From positions 1-22,709 of the forward strand of contig JBEKHI010000091.1 in the NCBI GenBank assembly GCA_050012355.1: 22,709 nt of DNA, read 5' to 3'. The position numbers were made by a program, and so were the translations under genes. The stretch is from JBEKHI01 sp050012355 (GTDB taxonomy: Bacteria; Actinomycetota; Actinomycetes; Streptosporangiales; Streptosporangiaceae). Below, piece by piece: positions 7,461 through 15,598 of this stretch. The notes beneath the pieces are model-generated. The model was given only the letters and a program-made list of their open reading frames with translations. It was not told the DNA's origin and made no database searches. Position 1 is the first letter of the stretch, and each line of letters begins with the position of its first letter.

Positions 7461-8056
7461 GGGGCCGGCAAGCTCTGCAGCCGAGCGTCGCGGCGGCGCT
7501 GCCAGGCCCGTCGGATCCGCGATCCCAGCACAGCGACCAAAACGATGCCGACCGCCAGGAGCACGGCTGCGACGATCGCCGCGGCGAACGGGTGGAACAC
7601 GGCGAACGATACGAGACCGACCACGCCGGTGTCCTCGAGCAGGCTGACGACGATAGTGCTGAACGGCTCAGGGCTAGCGTTGACCCCAACCCGCGTGCTC
7701 GTCTTGACCACGTGCGAAGCGAGCGCCGACCCGCCGCCGAGCGCGGCCGCCGCGATCGTCTCGGCCGGGTTCGTGTGCGCATGCTGAGCCATCACGACGC
7801 CGATCGCGCCCCCGACTACCGGCCGCAAAGCCGTATGGACCGCGTCCCACGCCAGGTCCAGCACCGGGATCTTGCCCGCCACGAACTGGCCGGCGTACAG
7901 CACAGCCGCGGCCGCCAGAACCGACGGGCGCTCCAGCACCCCCGGTATCGCGGCGATGTGCCCGAACCTGCCTAGCAGGCCGAGCACGAGCACTGCCGCG
8001 TAGCAGTTGACGCCACTAGCAACACCACTGGTGAAGATCAAGGGGACCGGAAGCAT
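7406..8056 (-). CDS. DUF4126 family membrane protein
   Basis: A 216-residue integral membrane protein. Features typical of DUF4126 are the N-terminal GVASGVNCYAAVLVLGLLGR, the VLYAGQFVAGKIPVLDLAWD segment, HTALRPVVGGAIG, and a later SLLEDTGVVGLVSFAVFHP followed by a final long helix (about 180-205) and a basic end. Six or so helices are expected. The function is not known. The ATG at 8056 is preferred to the longer frame from 8185, because a GGAGGA ribosome-binding site lies nine bases upstream and the residues added by the longer frame (RPRTTAEP...) are low-complexity. The final 14 residues (GGNVPSPADGTFPP) come from the hairpin and are probably not part of the ancestral protein. It is divergent from the Liv operon. 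Confidence 0.85.
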   Translation of the reverse strand: MLPVPLIFTSGVASGVNCYAAVLVLGLLGRFGHIAAIPGVLERPSVLAAAAVLYAGQFVAGKIPVLDLAWDAVHTALRPVVGGAIGVVMAQHAHTNPAETIAAAALGGGSALASHVVKTSTRVGVNASPEPFSTIVVSLLEDTGVVGLVSFAVFHPFAAAIVAAVLLAVGIVLVAVLGSRIRRAWQRRRDARLQSLPAPRDDGGNVPSPADGTFPP

Positions 8057-8359
8057 CCGGAGCCGTCCTCCAGCTTTTTCTCTGCGCCCGCGATTCGCGG
8101 GCGCCACGTCGAACAGCCTCCTACTGCCCGAATAACCCAGACTTATAGCTACGGCGGGCTCAGCTGTCGTCCGGGGCCGTGACAAGCGAGAGGAAGGCGT
8201 CCTTCAGGCTCCAGCGGTGACTTCCGGGCCGGTGATGTGGTCCAGCGTGTGGTTTGTAAGTTTTCTGTTACAGGTGTTGCTTTAAATATATTTAAAATAT
8301 ATGGTCGCTGAAACCGCTCGTCCGCAGGTGGACGGCTCGCCCATCGCGCTGGAGGGACC
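8057..8359. promoter_or_regulatory. Divergent intergenic region with an AT-rich island, probable Liv operon promoter/operator
   Basis: No gene seen in this 303-base gap. At 8251-8303 the base composition drops sharply. It contains a perfect 16-bp palindrome TTTAAATATATTTAAA (8281-8296) and an inverted pair TGTAA (8255-8259) and TTACA (8268-8272) with an 8-base spacer. TATATT (8287-8292) or TATATG (8298-8303) could serve as -10 elements; no clear -35 is seen. Given the GntR/FCD regulator encoded in the operon, either symmetry could be its operator. A GGAGGGA ribosome-binding site follows at 8351-8356 just before the binding-protein ATG. Confidence 0.5.
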
Positions 8360-9562
8360 ATGCGACGAGGTGCAGGAAGAAGAACCACTCAGACGCTCCG
8401 TGCTGGCGCCGTGCTCGGCGCCGCCGCACTGATAGCCGCGGTGTCCGCGTGCTCATCAGGCGGCGCGAGCACATCCGCGAGTTCCGGTAGCCCGACGACA
8501 GTGACCGTTGGACTGCTGTTTCCGTACAGCGGTCCGGCCGCGTCCTACGGCGCCCTGTTCAACAAGGCCGTCCAGGCCGGGATGGAGGTCGTCAAGGATC
8601 GATACGGGACAGCGTTCACGCTGAAGACCATCCAGGAAGACAGCCAGAACACCGCTCAGGGAGCGACCACGGCGATGACCGCGCTGGCCACGGTGGACAA
8701 CGCCGAGGTGGTGATGAGCTCGGGAACCGCGCCCGGGCTGGCGGCGGTGCCGATCGCCAAGCGGTACGGCATCCCGCTGATCAACGGAAGCGCCGTCGAC
8801 CCCGCGCTCGCGGACTCCTCGGGCGCCATCATCAACCTGGCGCCGCTAGCCAACCAGCAGGTAGCGCCGCTGATCCCCTACGCGGTCCAGACCAAGAAGC
8901 TGACGCGTATCGCCATCATCCACACGACCGACGAGCTCGGCGACAGCCTCGACGCGCAGGTCAAGAGCGCGGTAGCGGCGGCTGGGGGCACGGTGGTGAC
9001 GGACCTCAGCGTCTCCCCCGACCTGACCAACTTCTCCGCGCAGGCCGCCCTGATCGCGCCGCATCACCCGGACGCCATCTACCTCGCGGACAGCGTGGGC
9101 GTCGTCCAGTACGCGCCGATCTTCAGCCAGTTTCGCAGCGCGGGCTTGAACCAGACCTTCCTCGGCTTCAACGCGCTCGACGTCCCGCAGGTGATGAGCC
9201 TGTCCGGCGTCGCGGGCACGCTCCTGGTCGACCAGGAGTTCAATCTGAAGACCGATAACTGGGCCACCACCGACTTCGCCAAGGCCTGGGCGGCGATCGA
9301 CCCCAAGGTGCAGCCGACGTCCTACATCGTCAACTACGCCAACGCGGCCATCTTGATCGGTGAGGCAGTGCACGCGCTGATGCAGGCGCACCAGTCCGTG
9401 GACAGCAAGAGCCTCCAGTCCGAGCTGCACGCCATCTCGCCCGCGACGATCATCGGCGGCACGCTCACCATTTCCGCCAACGGGACGACGAACCTGCCAC
9501 TCGCCGTGTACGAGCTGACCGGATCGGGTGCGTCGAAGCTGGTCCGGTCCATCGGAGGCTAG
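8360..9562 (+). CDS. Branched-chain amino acid-type ABC transporter substrate-binding lipoprotein (LivJ/K-like)
   Basis: A 400-residue type I periplasmic-binding-fold protein that would sit on the outer face of the membrane and deliver ligand to the LivH/LivM channel. A positively charged, hydrophobic signal peptide (1-30) ends in the lipobox AVSAC with Cys31 as lipid anchor, followed by a Ser/Gly-rich linker. TVTVGLLFPYSGPAASYGA starts the first lobe, as in Leu/Ile/Val-binding proteins. VVMSSGTAPGLAAVPIAKRYGIPLING and the later IVNYANAAILIGEAVHAL belong to the same fold. Ligand cannot be inferred; the family binds branched amino acids, amides, urea and aromatic acids. It is the first gene of a compact operon and has a GGAGGGA ribosome-binding site. 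Downstream gene order and the co-encoded hydrolases suggest an amide- or peptide-like ligand. Confidence 0.92.
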   Translation: MRRGAGRRTTQTLRAGAVLGAAALIAAVSACSSGGASTSASSGSPTTVTVGLLFPYSGPAASYGALFNKAVQAGMEVVKDRYGTAFTLKTIQEDSQNTAQGATTAMTALATVDNAEVVMSSGTAPGLAAVPIAKRYGIPLINGSAVDPALADSSGAIINLAPLANQQVAPLIPYAVQTKKLTRIAIIHTTDELGDSLDAQVKSAVAAAGGTVVTDLSVSPDLTNFSAQAALIAPHHPDAIYLADSVGVVQYAPIFSQFRSAGLNQTFLGFNALDVPQVMSLSGVAGTLLVDQEFNLKTDNWATTDFAKAWAAIDPKVQPTSYIVNYANAAILIGEAVHALMQAHQSVDSKSLQSELHAISPATIIGGTLTISANGTTNLPLAVYELTGSGASKLVRSIGG

Positions 9563-9594
9563 GCGCGGGCGAAGCGAGGAAGGAGGGCACCAGG

Positions 9595-10545
9595 ATGTTC
9601 GGCGAGTTCCTGTCGCTGTTGTCCATCGGCATCGGGCTTGGCGCCGTGTACGCCATCGGCGCGGTGGGGCTGGCGCTTATCGTCCGCTTCACTGGCATCC
9701 TGCACTTCGCGCACGGCGCGGTCTTCGTCCTCGCTTCGTACGTGCTGCTCACCGTTTCTGGTGCCGGGGAGCTCGGCTTCATCGTGCCGGCCGCGCTGGT
9801 GGCGTCGGGCGTCGCGGGCTGGCTGATTTACGAGGCCGTTTACCGGCCGCTGGAACGCCGTCGCATTCCGGCGCTTGGCTTCGTGATCGCATCCTTCGGT
9901 GTCTTGATCATCGCGGAGAACGCGATGACGCTCGGGTTCGGCAGTACGGCGCGCAGCGTCGCGTGGCCGGGGGAGCTCGCCAGCGGTGCGATCCACCTCG
10001 GCCCGGTGACGCTGCGGGTGGCCGATATGGTCGCCACGGCACTGGCACTGATCACCATCGGCGTCCTCGCCTGGTACCGCCGGCACACCAGGACCGGCCT
10101 GCTGCTTCGCGCGCTCGAGCGAAACAAGCAGCTGGCGGCCGACCTCGGGATCAGCTACCGGCGGTACGCGCCGGTCATCTTCGTGATCGGCTCCCTGCTC
10201 GCGGGTATCGCGGCGGTGCTGAGCTCGTTCACCGTCCCGATCGCGCCCGAGGGCGGGCTGGACTGGACCGTCTCGGTGTACATCGCCATGGCGGTCGGTG
10301 GCACCGGCTCGATCTGGAGCGCGGCGTCCGGCGGGCTGGCGCTCGGCATCCTGTCCACGGTCCCGGATCTGTGGATAGCAGGCAGCTGGAACACGGCGCT
10401 GGCCTTCGGCGTGCTGGTGCTCATGCTGCTGGTGATGCCGAACGGGCTCATGCCCGGCAGGGACGCCGAAGCCGTCGGCGGCTCCCCCGCCGTGCTGCTG
10501 TTGCGCCGGGTAACCGCTCTCTCAGCTCAGGACAGGAAGAAATGA
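9595..10545 (+). CDS. Branched-chain amino acid-type ABC transporter permease (LivH-like)
   Basis: A 316-residue inner-membrane channel subunit with about eight hydrophobic helices. The family motif around residues 36-50 (GILHFAHGAVFVLASY), the RALERNKQLAADLGISYRRYA coupling segment that contacts the ATPases (about 170-190), AMAVGGTGSIWSAASGG, and the closing MPNGLMPGR identify it as LivH-like. It starts at an ATG after AGGAGG (9581-9586), 32 bases after the binding-protein stop. Its stop overlaps the next gene's start as ATGA (10542-10545). It pairs with the LivM-like subunit encoded 2.6 kb downstream rather than next door, because the amidohydrolase and both ATPases lie in between. Confidence 0.92.
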   Translation: MFGEFLSLLSIGIGLGAVYAIGAVGLALIVRFTGILHFAHGAVFVLASYVLLTVSGAGELGFIVPAALVASGVAGWLIYEAVYRPLERRRIPALGFVIASFGVLIIAENAMTLGFGSTARSVAWPGELASGAIHLGPVTLRVADMVATALALITIGVLAWYRRHTRTGLLLRALERNKQLAADLGISYRRYAPVIFVIGSLLAGIAAVLSSFTVPIAPEGGLDWTVSVYIAMAVGGTGSIWSAASGGLALGILSTVPDLWIAGSWNTALAFGVLVLMLLVMPNGLMPGRDAEAVGGSPAVLLLRRVTALSAQDRKK

Positions 10546-11768
10546 CGAGATTTGCCCTGCTGAACGCGCGCGTGATCGACGGCGAGAGCTCGTCCGCGCG
10601 GGAAGGCACGTCGATTCTGGTCGACGGCGATCGCATCGCCGCGGTCGGGTCCGCCGGCGGTTTCCCCGACGATGTGGTGCGGATCGACGCCACCGGCAAG
10701 ACCGTGCTGCCCGGTCTGATCGACGCGCACATTCACCTGGCTACCTGGGGCCAGAACCTGCTTGAGAACCGCGGCTCGACCATCCCCTATCTGGTGGCGC
10801 GCACGGTCAGCTCGATGCGGGAGGTTCTGAACGCCGGGTGCACCGGGGTCCGTGACTGCGGCGGGCTCGACGCCGGGCTGCGCGACGCGGTGGCTGACGG
10901 GCTGATCGACGGACCGCGGATCGCCACCAGCGTCACGATCATCTCCCCCACTGACGGGCTGATCGACCCGGTGACCACCCAGGGCATCGCGTCACCCACG
11001 CTGAGCAGCATCCCCTCGCCGGTCTGCGACGGTCCGGAGGCGGTCCGCGCCAAGGTGCGCGAGGTCATCCGCGCGGGCGCCGACTTCATAAAGATCGCCA
11101 CCAGCGGCGGGGTCAGCTCGCCGCGGGTGCATCCGCGCCGGCAGCTGTTCGACCGTGACGAGGTGCTCGCCGCGGTCGACGAAGCGCACACCGCCGGAGT
11201 GCGGGTGGCGTGTCACGCCATCGGAGGGCCGGGGCTGCTGATGGCGATCGAGGCGGGGGTCGACTCGGTCGAGCACGGCGCGCTGCTCGATGACCAGTGC
11301 ATCGAGGCGATGGCGACCCGCGGCACCTGGCTGGTGCCGACGCTGGCCGTCTACCGCTGGCACGAGACGCTGGGCACCGAGTCCCGCCGGGCCCGCGCGC
11401 TGGAGCTGCGCGAACCGCACCGGGCCGGGCTCCGTCGCGCGCGCGAGGCTGGGGTCCCGATCGCCGCGGGCTCGGATGCGGGCGGCTACTGCCTGGACTT
11501 CAGCCTGGAGCTCGAGCTGCTGGTCGAGGCGGGATTCACGCCGATGGAAGCGCTGCGAGCGGGAACGCTCGGATCGGCCAGCGTCATCGGCTGGCAGGAC
11601 GAAACGGGTTCGCTGGCCCCCGGCAAGCTCGCCGACCTGCTCGTCGTGGACGGGGACCCCGCCTCCGATATCACCGCCATCCGGTCGCCGTCGAACATCG
11701 AAGCTGTCTTCCGCAACGGCGCCCTGGTGGCCGGCAGCGCGACCGGCCGTTATGAGGTGGTGCATTGA
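10542..11768 (+). CDS. Metal-dependent amidohydrolase (imidazolonepropionase/prolidase-like)
   Basis: A 408-residue TIM-barrel amidohydrolase, hydrolysing C-N bonds in cyclic or acyl amides. All metal-site residues can be seen: His63 and His65 in DAHIHL, Lys184 in DFIKIATSGG (probable carboxylated bridge), His225 in RVACHAIGG, His245 in DSVEHGALL and Asp312 in AAGSDAGG. The N- and C-terminal beta-sandwich is present (LLNARVIDG, GKLADLLVVDGDP). This pattern fits the group that includes imidazolonepropionase-like enzymes and Xaa-Arg/Lys dipeptidases (Sgx9260-type); the true substrate is undetermined. The ATG at 10542 overlaps the LivH stop (ATGA). The same frame is open for 1 kb upstream, but that part is out-of-frame LivH code. 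No signal peptide, hence cytoplasmic. Sitting between transporter genes, it probably acts on the imported compound. Confidence 0.9.
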   Translation: MTRFALLNARVIDGESSSAREGTSILVDGDRIAAVGSAGGFPDDVVRIDATGKTVLPGLIDAHIHLATWGQNLLENRGSTIPYLVARTVSSMREVLNAGCTGVRDCGGLDAGLRDAVADGLIDGPRIATSVTIISPTDGLIDPVTTQGIASPTLSSIPSPVCDGPEAVRAKVREVIRAGADFIKIATSGGVSSPRVHPRRQLFDRDEVLAAVDEAHTAGVRVACHAIGGPGLLMAIEAGVDSVEHGALLDDQCIEAMATRGTWLVPTLAVYRWHETLGTESRRARALELREPHRAGLRRAREAGVPIAAGSDAGGYCLDFSLELELLVEAGFTPMEALRAGTLGSASVIGWQDETGSLAPGKLADLLVVDGDPASDITAIRSPSNIEAVFRNGALVAGSATGRYEVVH

Positions 11769-12472
11769 GCTCGGGCCTGCAGTGCCGGGATCTGTGGACG
11801 TCTTTCGGCGGCAATCAGGTCCACCGCGGCATCAGCATCGACATGCGGGGCGGTGAGATCACCGGTCTCATCGGCCCGAACGGCTGCGGCAAGTCCACGC
11901 TGCTGAACGTCATCAGCGGCGTGGTCAAGCCGGACAGCGGGCAGATCCTGCTGGGGGGCCGTGACCTCACGAGAATGCCGCCCTGGCGACGGTTCCGGAC
12001 CGGGCTGAGCAGGAGCTTCCAGAACCTCGAGCTGTTCGAGCAGCTCACCGTGCGCGACAACCTCAAGGTCGCGCTCGGGCGGCGCGGCAGCGCCGAGCAG
12101 ATCGACGCGGCGCTCGCTCAGGCCGGGCTGCAGAAAATGGCCGGGCGGATGCCAGGCGAGCTCGCCTTCGGCCAGCGCAAGGCGCTGTCCCTGGCCCGGT
12201 TGTACGGCAGTTCGCCCAGCGCCGTGCTGCTCGACGAACCCGCGGCGGGGCTTAGCCGCGAGGAGATCGAGCCGGTGCTCGGCATCGCCCGCGAACTCGC
12301 CGTGGCGGGTGCCGTGGTCTGCCTGGTGGAGCACAACATGCAGATCATGGCGGGATACGCGGCCGTCGTCCACCTGATGGCCGAGGGGAAGATCATCGCG
12401 TCCGGGCCGCCGGCCGAGCTGATGTCCGACGCGAAGCTGGCCGAGGTTTTCTTCGGTACGGGAGCGCGGTAG
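11765..12472 (+). CDS. Branched-chain amino acid-type ABC transporter ATPase (LivG-like)
   Basis: A 235-residue nucleotide-binding subunit. Walker A GPNGCGKS (37-44), Q-loop in SRSFQNLEL (82-90), signature LAFGQR (133-138), Walker B AVLLDEP (153-159) and His190 in VEHNM are present. The tail VIHL-type MAEGKIIASGPPAEL is characteristic of LivG. The signature departs from LSGGQ, which is common in LivG proteins. Starts with TTG at 11765 overlapping the amidohydrolase stop (TTGA); no alternative ATG or GTG in this frame fits the N-terminus, so translation depends on coupling. Works with LivF-like and LivH/M-like subunits of the same operon. Confidence 0.9.
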   Translation: MSSGLQCRDLWTSFGGNQVHRGISIDMRGGEITGLIGPNGCGKSTLLNVISGVVKPDSGQILLGGRDLTRMPPWRRFRTGLSRSFQNLELFEQLTVRDNLKVALGRRGSAEQIDAALAQAGLQKMAGRMPGELAFGQRKALSLARLYGSSPSAVLLDEPAAGLSREEIEPVLGIARELAVAGAVVCLVEHNMQIMAGYAAVVHLMAEGKIIASGPPAELMSDAKLAEVFFGTGAR

Positions 12473-12474
12473 CC

Positions 12475-13164
12475 ATGCCGATCGTCATCGAATCGCTGTG
12501 CGCGGGTTACGGATCACGAACCGTGCTGTTCGACGTGGACGCCGCCGTGCGGTCCGGCGAGATCCTCGGCATATTCGGGCACAACGGGGCCGGCAAGACC
12601 ACTCTGCTCCGCGCGCTGGCCGGCTCGCTCCCGGTTAGCTCGGGCGCGGTACGCGTGACTTCCGGTGATGAGATGGCCGAGCGGCCGGTGATCCGGCTCG
12701 TCCCGCAGGAAGAGATGGTCTTCGAGCACCTCAGCGTGCGCGAGAACCTGATGGTCGGGCTGTGGAACGACAAGAAGGCGTGGCGGAGCGCCGACCAGCG
12801 GATCGCGGCGGTCTGCGAACTGCTGCCCACCGTCGGGCGCATCCTCGACCGGCGGGGCGGGGCGCTGTCCGGCGGCGAACGCCGTCAGGTCGCGCTCGCG
12901 CGAGCGCTGCTGCCAGAGCCGGATGTGCTGCTGGTGGACGAGCCGTCGCTCGGGCTATCACCCGTCGCCACCGACATCGTCATGGGCAAGCTGAGCGAAC
13001 TGCACGCGTCCGGGACCACCGTGGTGATCGTGGAGCAGAACCTGCCGGTGGCGCTCGCGCTCGTCGAGCGGTACTACGTGCTCCGGCAGGGCCGGATCAC
13101 GCACGAAACAGAGGTTGTTCCTGGGCAGCAAACGTCACTTGAGCAACTTTACGAGCTGATCTGA
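12475..13164 (+). CDS. Branched-chain amino acid-type ABC transporter ATPase (LivF-like)
   Basis: A 229-residue ATPase. Walker A GHNGAGKT (35-42), Q-loop in RLVPQEE (74-80), signature LSGGER (131-136) and Walker B LLVDEPSLGLS (152-162) are intact. VIVEQN (184-189), with Gln in place of the switch His, is the normal LivF form, as is EQLYELI-like ending. The ATG follows the LivG stop by two bases. Its TGA shares one base with the ATG of the LivM-like gene (13162-13166). Forms the hetero-dimeric motor with the LivG-like protein. Confidence 0.92.
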   Translation: MPIVIESLCAGYGSRTVLFDVDAAVRSGEILGIFGHNGAGKTTLLRALAGSLPVSSGAVRVTSGDEMAERPVIRLVPQEEMVFEHLSVRENLMVGLWNDKKAWRSADQRIAAVCELLPTVGRILDRRGGALSGGERRQVALARALLPEPDVLLVDEPSLGLSPVATDIVMGKLSELHASGTTVVIVEQNLPVALALVERYYVLRQGRITHETEVVPGQQTSLEQLYELI

Positions 13165-14036
13165 TGAACTTCTGGCTGAGTCAACTCACCCTGGCGGGCG
13201 TCTATATCGTCCTGGTGTGCAGTTATGACCTCGTGGCGGGCCGGGCCGGGCTGCTGTCGATGGCACACGCGGCGCTATTCGGCGTCGGTGCGTACGCGAC
13301 GGCGCTTGTCATGCTGCACACGGGCTTCACCGACATTTTCGGCCTGATGCTGATAGCCGCGATCGCCGCCGCCTTGTTTTCCGTCCCGATCGCGGCATTG
13401 TCACTACGGGTACGCGAAGAGTACTTCACTGTCACCTCGCTCGGATTCGCGGTCGCGTTCATCGCGGCCCTGAACAACCTGGGTTTCCTCGGGCTTTCAG
13501 AAGGCCTTGTCGGAATCCCGATAGCCACCCTTGGCCCGGTACAACTGGCCGCACCAGGCACGGTGGCGATATTCACGCTGTGCGTGGCCGTGATCGTCCT
13601 GGCAGCGATGCTCTGGCTGATACGAAGCCGCTGGGGGCTGAACCTTGAAGCGGTGCGCGACAGCGAAAACGGCGCGGTGAGTTTTGGCATCAATCCGACG
13701 ACGATGCGCACTTCGGCGGTCGTGGTCTCCGGCGCGGGCGCGGGAATCGCGGGCGCGCTCTACGTGGTTTACTCCGGATTCGTCTCGCCAGACACCTTCG
13801 ACCTGCCGACTCTCGCGCTGATCGTCGCGATGCTCGGTCTCGGCCAGGCGATCGGGAGGATCGGTTACGTCGTGGGGCCCGTCCTGCTGGTGGGCGTCTC
13901 CGCCGCGCTTGAGTACCTGCACCTCATATCGCTCACGGTCCTGGGTCCCGTTGATCAGATAATCTACGGCCTGGTAATGGTCCTTGCGATCATGCTCATT
14001 CCGCGCAGGGCGGCACGGGAGGCTCATCAGTCATGA
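13164..14036 (+). CDS. Branched-chain amino acid-type ABC transporter permease (LivM-like)
   Basis: A 290-residue channel subunit with about eight membrane helices. Diagnostic parts are GRAGLLSMAHAALFGVGAYA (about 27-46), LRVREEYFTVTSLGFA (about 81-96), the coupling loop EAVRDSENGAVSFGINPTTM (about 158-177), followed by VVSGAGAGIAGALY, and GRIGYVVGPVLLVG near the end. It is slightly short for LivM because it lacks an extended N-terminus, and there is no fused ATPase. The start is coupled to the LivF-like gene by a one-base overlap. The stop overlaps the regulator-amidase start (ATGA, 14033-14036). Together these overlaps show that the importer and the enzymes are one transcription unit. Confidence 0.92.
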   Translation: MNFWLSQLTLAGVYIVLVCSYDLVAGRAGLLSMAHAALFGVGAYATALVMLHTGFTDIFGLMLIAAIAAALFSVPIAALSLRVREEYFTVTSLGFAVAFIAALNNLGFLGLSEGLVGIPIATLGPVQLAAPGTVAIFTLCVAVIVLAAMLWLIRSRWGLNLEAVRDSENGAVSFGINPTTMRTSAVVVSGAGAGIAGALYVVYSGFVSPDTFDLPTLALIVAMLGLGQAIGRIGYVVGPVLLVGVSAALEYLHLISLTVLGPVDQIIYGLVMVLAIMLIPRRAAREAHQS

Positions 14037-15598
14037 CCATCGCACATGGAGACCCCGGAGTGGTACGTGACGTGCCGAGAACGAAAACCGACGCCGCTTA
14101 CCAGGTCCTGCGCCGGGCGATCGTGACCGGGGAAATCGGGTCGAATGAGCCACTCGATGAGAATGCACTGCAGCTTCGCTACAAGCTCAGCCGCACGCCG
14201 CTCAGAGAGGCGCTCAAACGCCTTACCCGCGAGCAGTTCGCCACCTGGCCAACGCATTCGACGCCGTTCGTGCGCGGGGTATCCGCCAATGAGCTGACGC
14301 ACCTCCATCAGACCCGGATCATCCTCGAGGAACCCGCCAGCCGGATTGCGGCGACGTCCATTACCGACGCCCAGCTAGACCGGCTAGACGAGATCTCCAT
14401 GCAGATAGAGGAATTGATCGCTAACGGCAAGATCTACGAGGCGGTCGAATCCGATCATGCCCTGCACCTGGCGATCGCGGAGGGCAGCGGCAACCGGTTC
14501 CTCGCCGAGGCGGTCAGCAACCTCAACTGCGGCTCGCTACGCCTGTGGTACACCGCCCATCAGCAACTGCACGACCAGACACAGACGCCCAGGCACAGCC
14601 ATCTCCTCGCGGCGCTGCGCAGCCGTGACCCCGATCGCGTTGCCGAGGAGACGCGCAAGCACATCCTGCGCTCGCACGAGCGGCAGCTGGCTCTTCAACA
14701 GCAGCACTCGATCGCGGCGATAGCGACCACGACCGGCCTGCCGACGACACTGGGCGGTGAGTTAGACATGCTCGCCGCCGCGGTACAGCTGAACTCACAA
14801 GCTGACAAAACTGAAAATATCAAAACGGCGCTCTCCATCGCGGAGTCCGCCGCCAGGGCCGGCGCGGGGCTGATCGTGCTGCCGGAATACACCGACTACC
14901 TGGGGCCCGCCGAAGGCGTAGACGGGGTGGCGGAACCGATCCCCGGGCAGGCCTCGCGGCTGTTCGGCGAGTTCGCCGCCCGGTTTGGCGTGACGCTGGT
15001 CGCCGGATCGTGCTGGGAACGCCCGGCCGCCGATCGGCAGCGCCTGCATAACACGGTGACCGTCTTCACCTCAGCCGGCGAGCTCGCGGCCAGCTACCGC
15101 AAGCTGCACCTGTTCGACGTCGAGCTTGACGGCGTCGAGCAGGCCAGCGAGTCGCGGCTGATCACCCCGGGCGATCGCATCGTGACCGCTGAGGTCGACG
15201 GTCTGCAACTCGGCATCGCCACCTGCTATGACCTGCGATTTCCTGAGATCTTCCGGATCCAGGCACTGGCCGGCAGCCGCATCTTGACCATCCCGTCGGC
15301 GTTCCGCGAGCGGACCGGCCGCGATCATTGGGAGGCCTTGCTACGGACCAGGGCCATCGAGAATCAGTGCTACGTCGTCGCGGCCAATCAGGTCGGCACC
15401 GACGGCCGGGGCGTCAGCTACTTCGGGCGCAGCCTGATCGTCGACCCGTGGGGCATCGTGCTTGCCTGCGCTCCCGATGAACCCGGGTTCATCCTGGCCC
15501 CCATCGACGCGGCCCGCCAGGACCGGCTGCGCCAGGACATGCCGGTGCTGCGCCGCAGGCGCGACGACGTGTACCAGATCACCGAGGTCAAGCGATGA
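14033..15598 (+). CDS. GntR/FCD transcriptional regulator fused to a nitrilase-superfamily amidase
   Basis: A 521-residue, apparently two-function protein. Residues 18-80 form a GntR winged helix (TDAAYQVLRRAIVTGEI, then LRYKLSRTPLREALKRL as helix-turn-helix). Residues 85-225 form an FCD ligand-sensing domain with the usual metal ligands Asp141, His145, His190 and His210. After a 20-residue Thr/Gly linker, residues 247-515 are a carbon-nitrogen hydrolase: Glu285 in LPEY, Lys357 in YRKLHLFD and Cys398 in ATCYDLRFPE make the catalytic triad, close to the Nit/omega-amidase branch. An internal ATG at 14768 (Met246), preceded by a weak GGTGAG, could give free amidase. Stop codons exist nearby only in the other frames, so a past frameshift joining two genes is possible. 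The ATGA overlaps at both ends tie it to the importer and the M20 gene. It probably represses or activates this operon in response to the imported compound or its product. Confidence 0.85.
   Translation: MTIAHGDPGVVRDVPRTKTDAAYQVLRRAIVTGEIGSNEPLDENALQLRYKLSRTPLREALKRLTREQFATWPTHSTPFVRGVSANELTHLHQTRIILEEPASRIAATSITDAQLDRLDEISMQIEELIANGKIYEAVESDHALHLAIAEGSGNRFLAEAVSNLNCGSLRLWYTAHQQLHDQTQTPRHSHLLAALRSRDPDRVAEETRKHILRSHERQLALQQQHSIAAIATTTGLPTTLGGELDMLAAAVQLNSQADKTENIKTALSIAESAARAGAGLIVLPEYTDYLGPAEGVDGVAEPIPGQASRLFGEFAARFGVTLVAGSCWERPAADRQRLHNTVTVFTSAGELAASYRKLHLFDVELDGVEQASESRLITPGDRIVTAEVDGLQLGIATCYDLRFPEIFRIQALAGSRILTIPSAFRERTGRDHWEALLRTRAIENQCYVVAANQVGTDGRGVSYFGRSLIVDPWGIVLACAPDEPGFILAPIDAARQDRLRQDMPVLRRRRDDVYQITEVKR

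Noticed and set aside
9528..10541. 338-codon upstream extension of the amidohydrolase frame
   Set aside because: This part lies in the wrong frame of the clear LivH-like permease and is Arg-rich. The amidohydrolase starts at 10542, overlapping the LivH stop.
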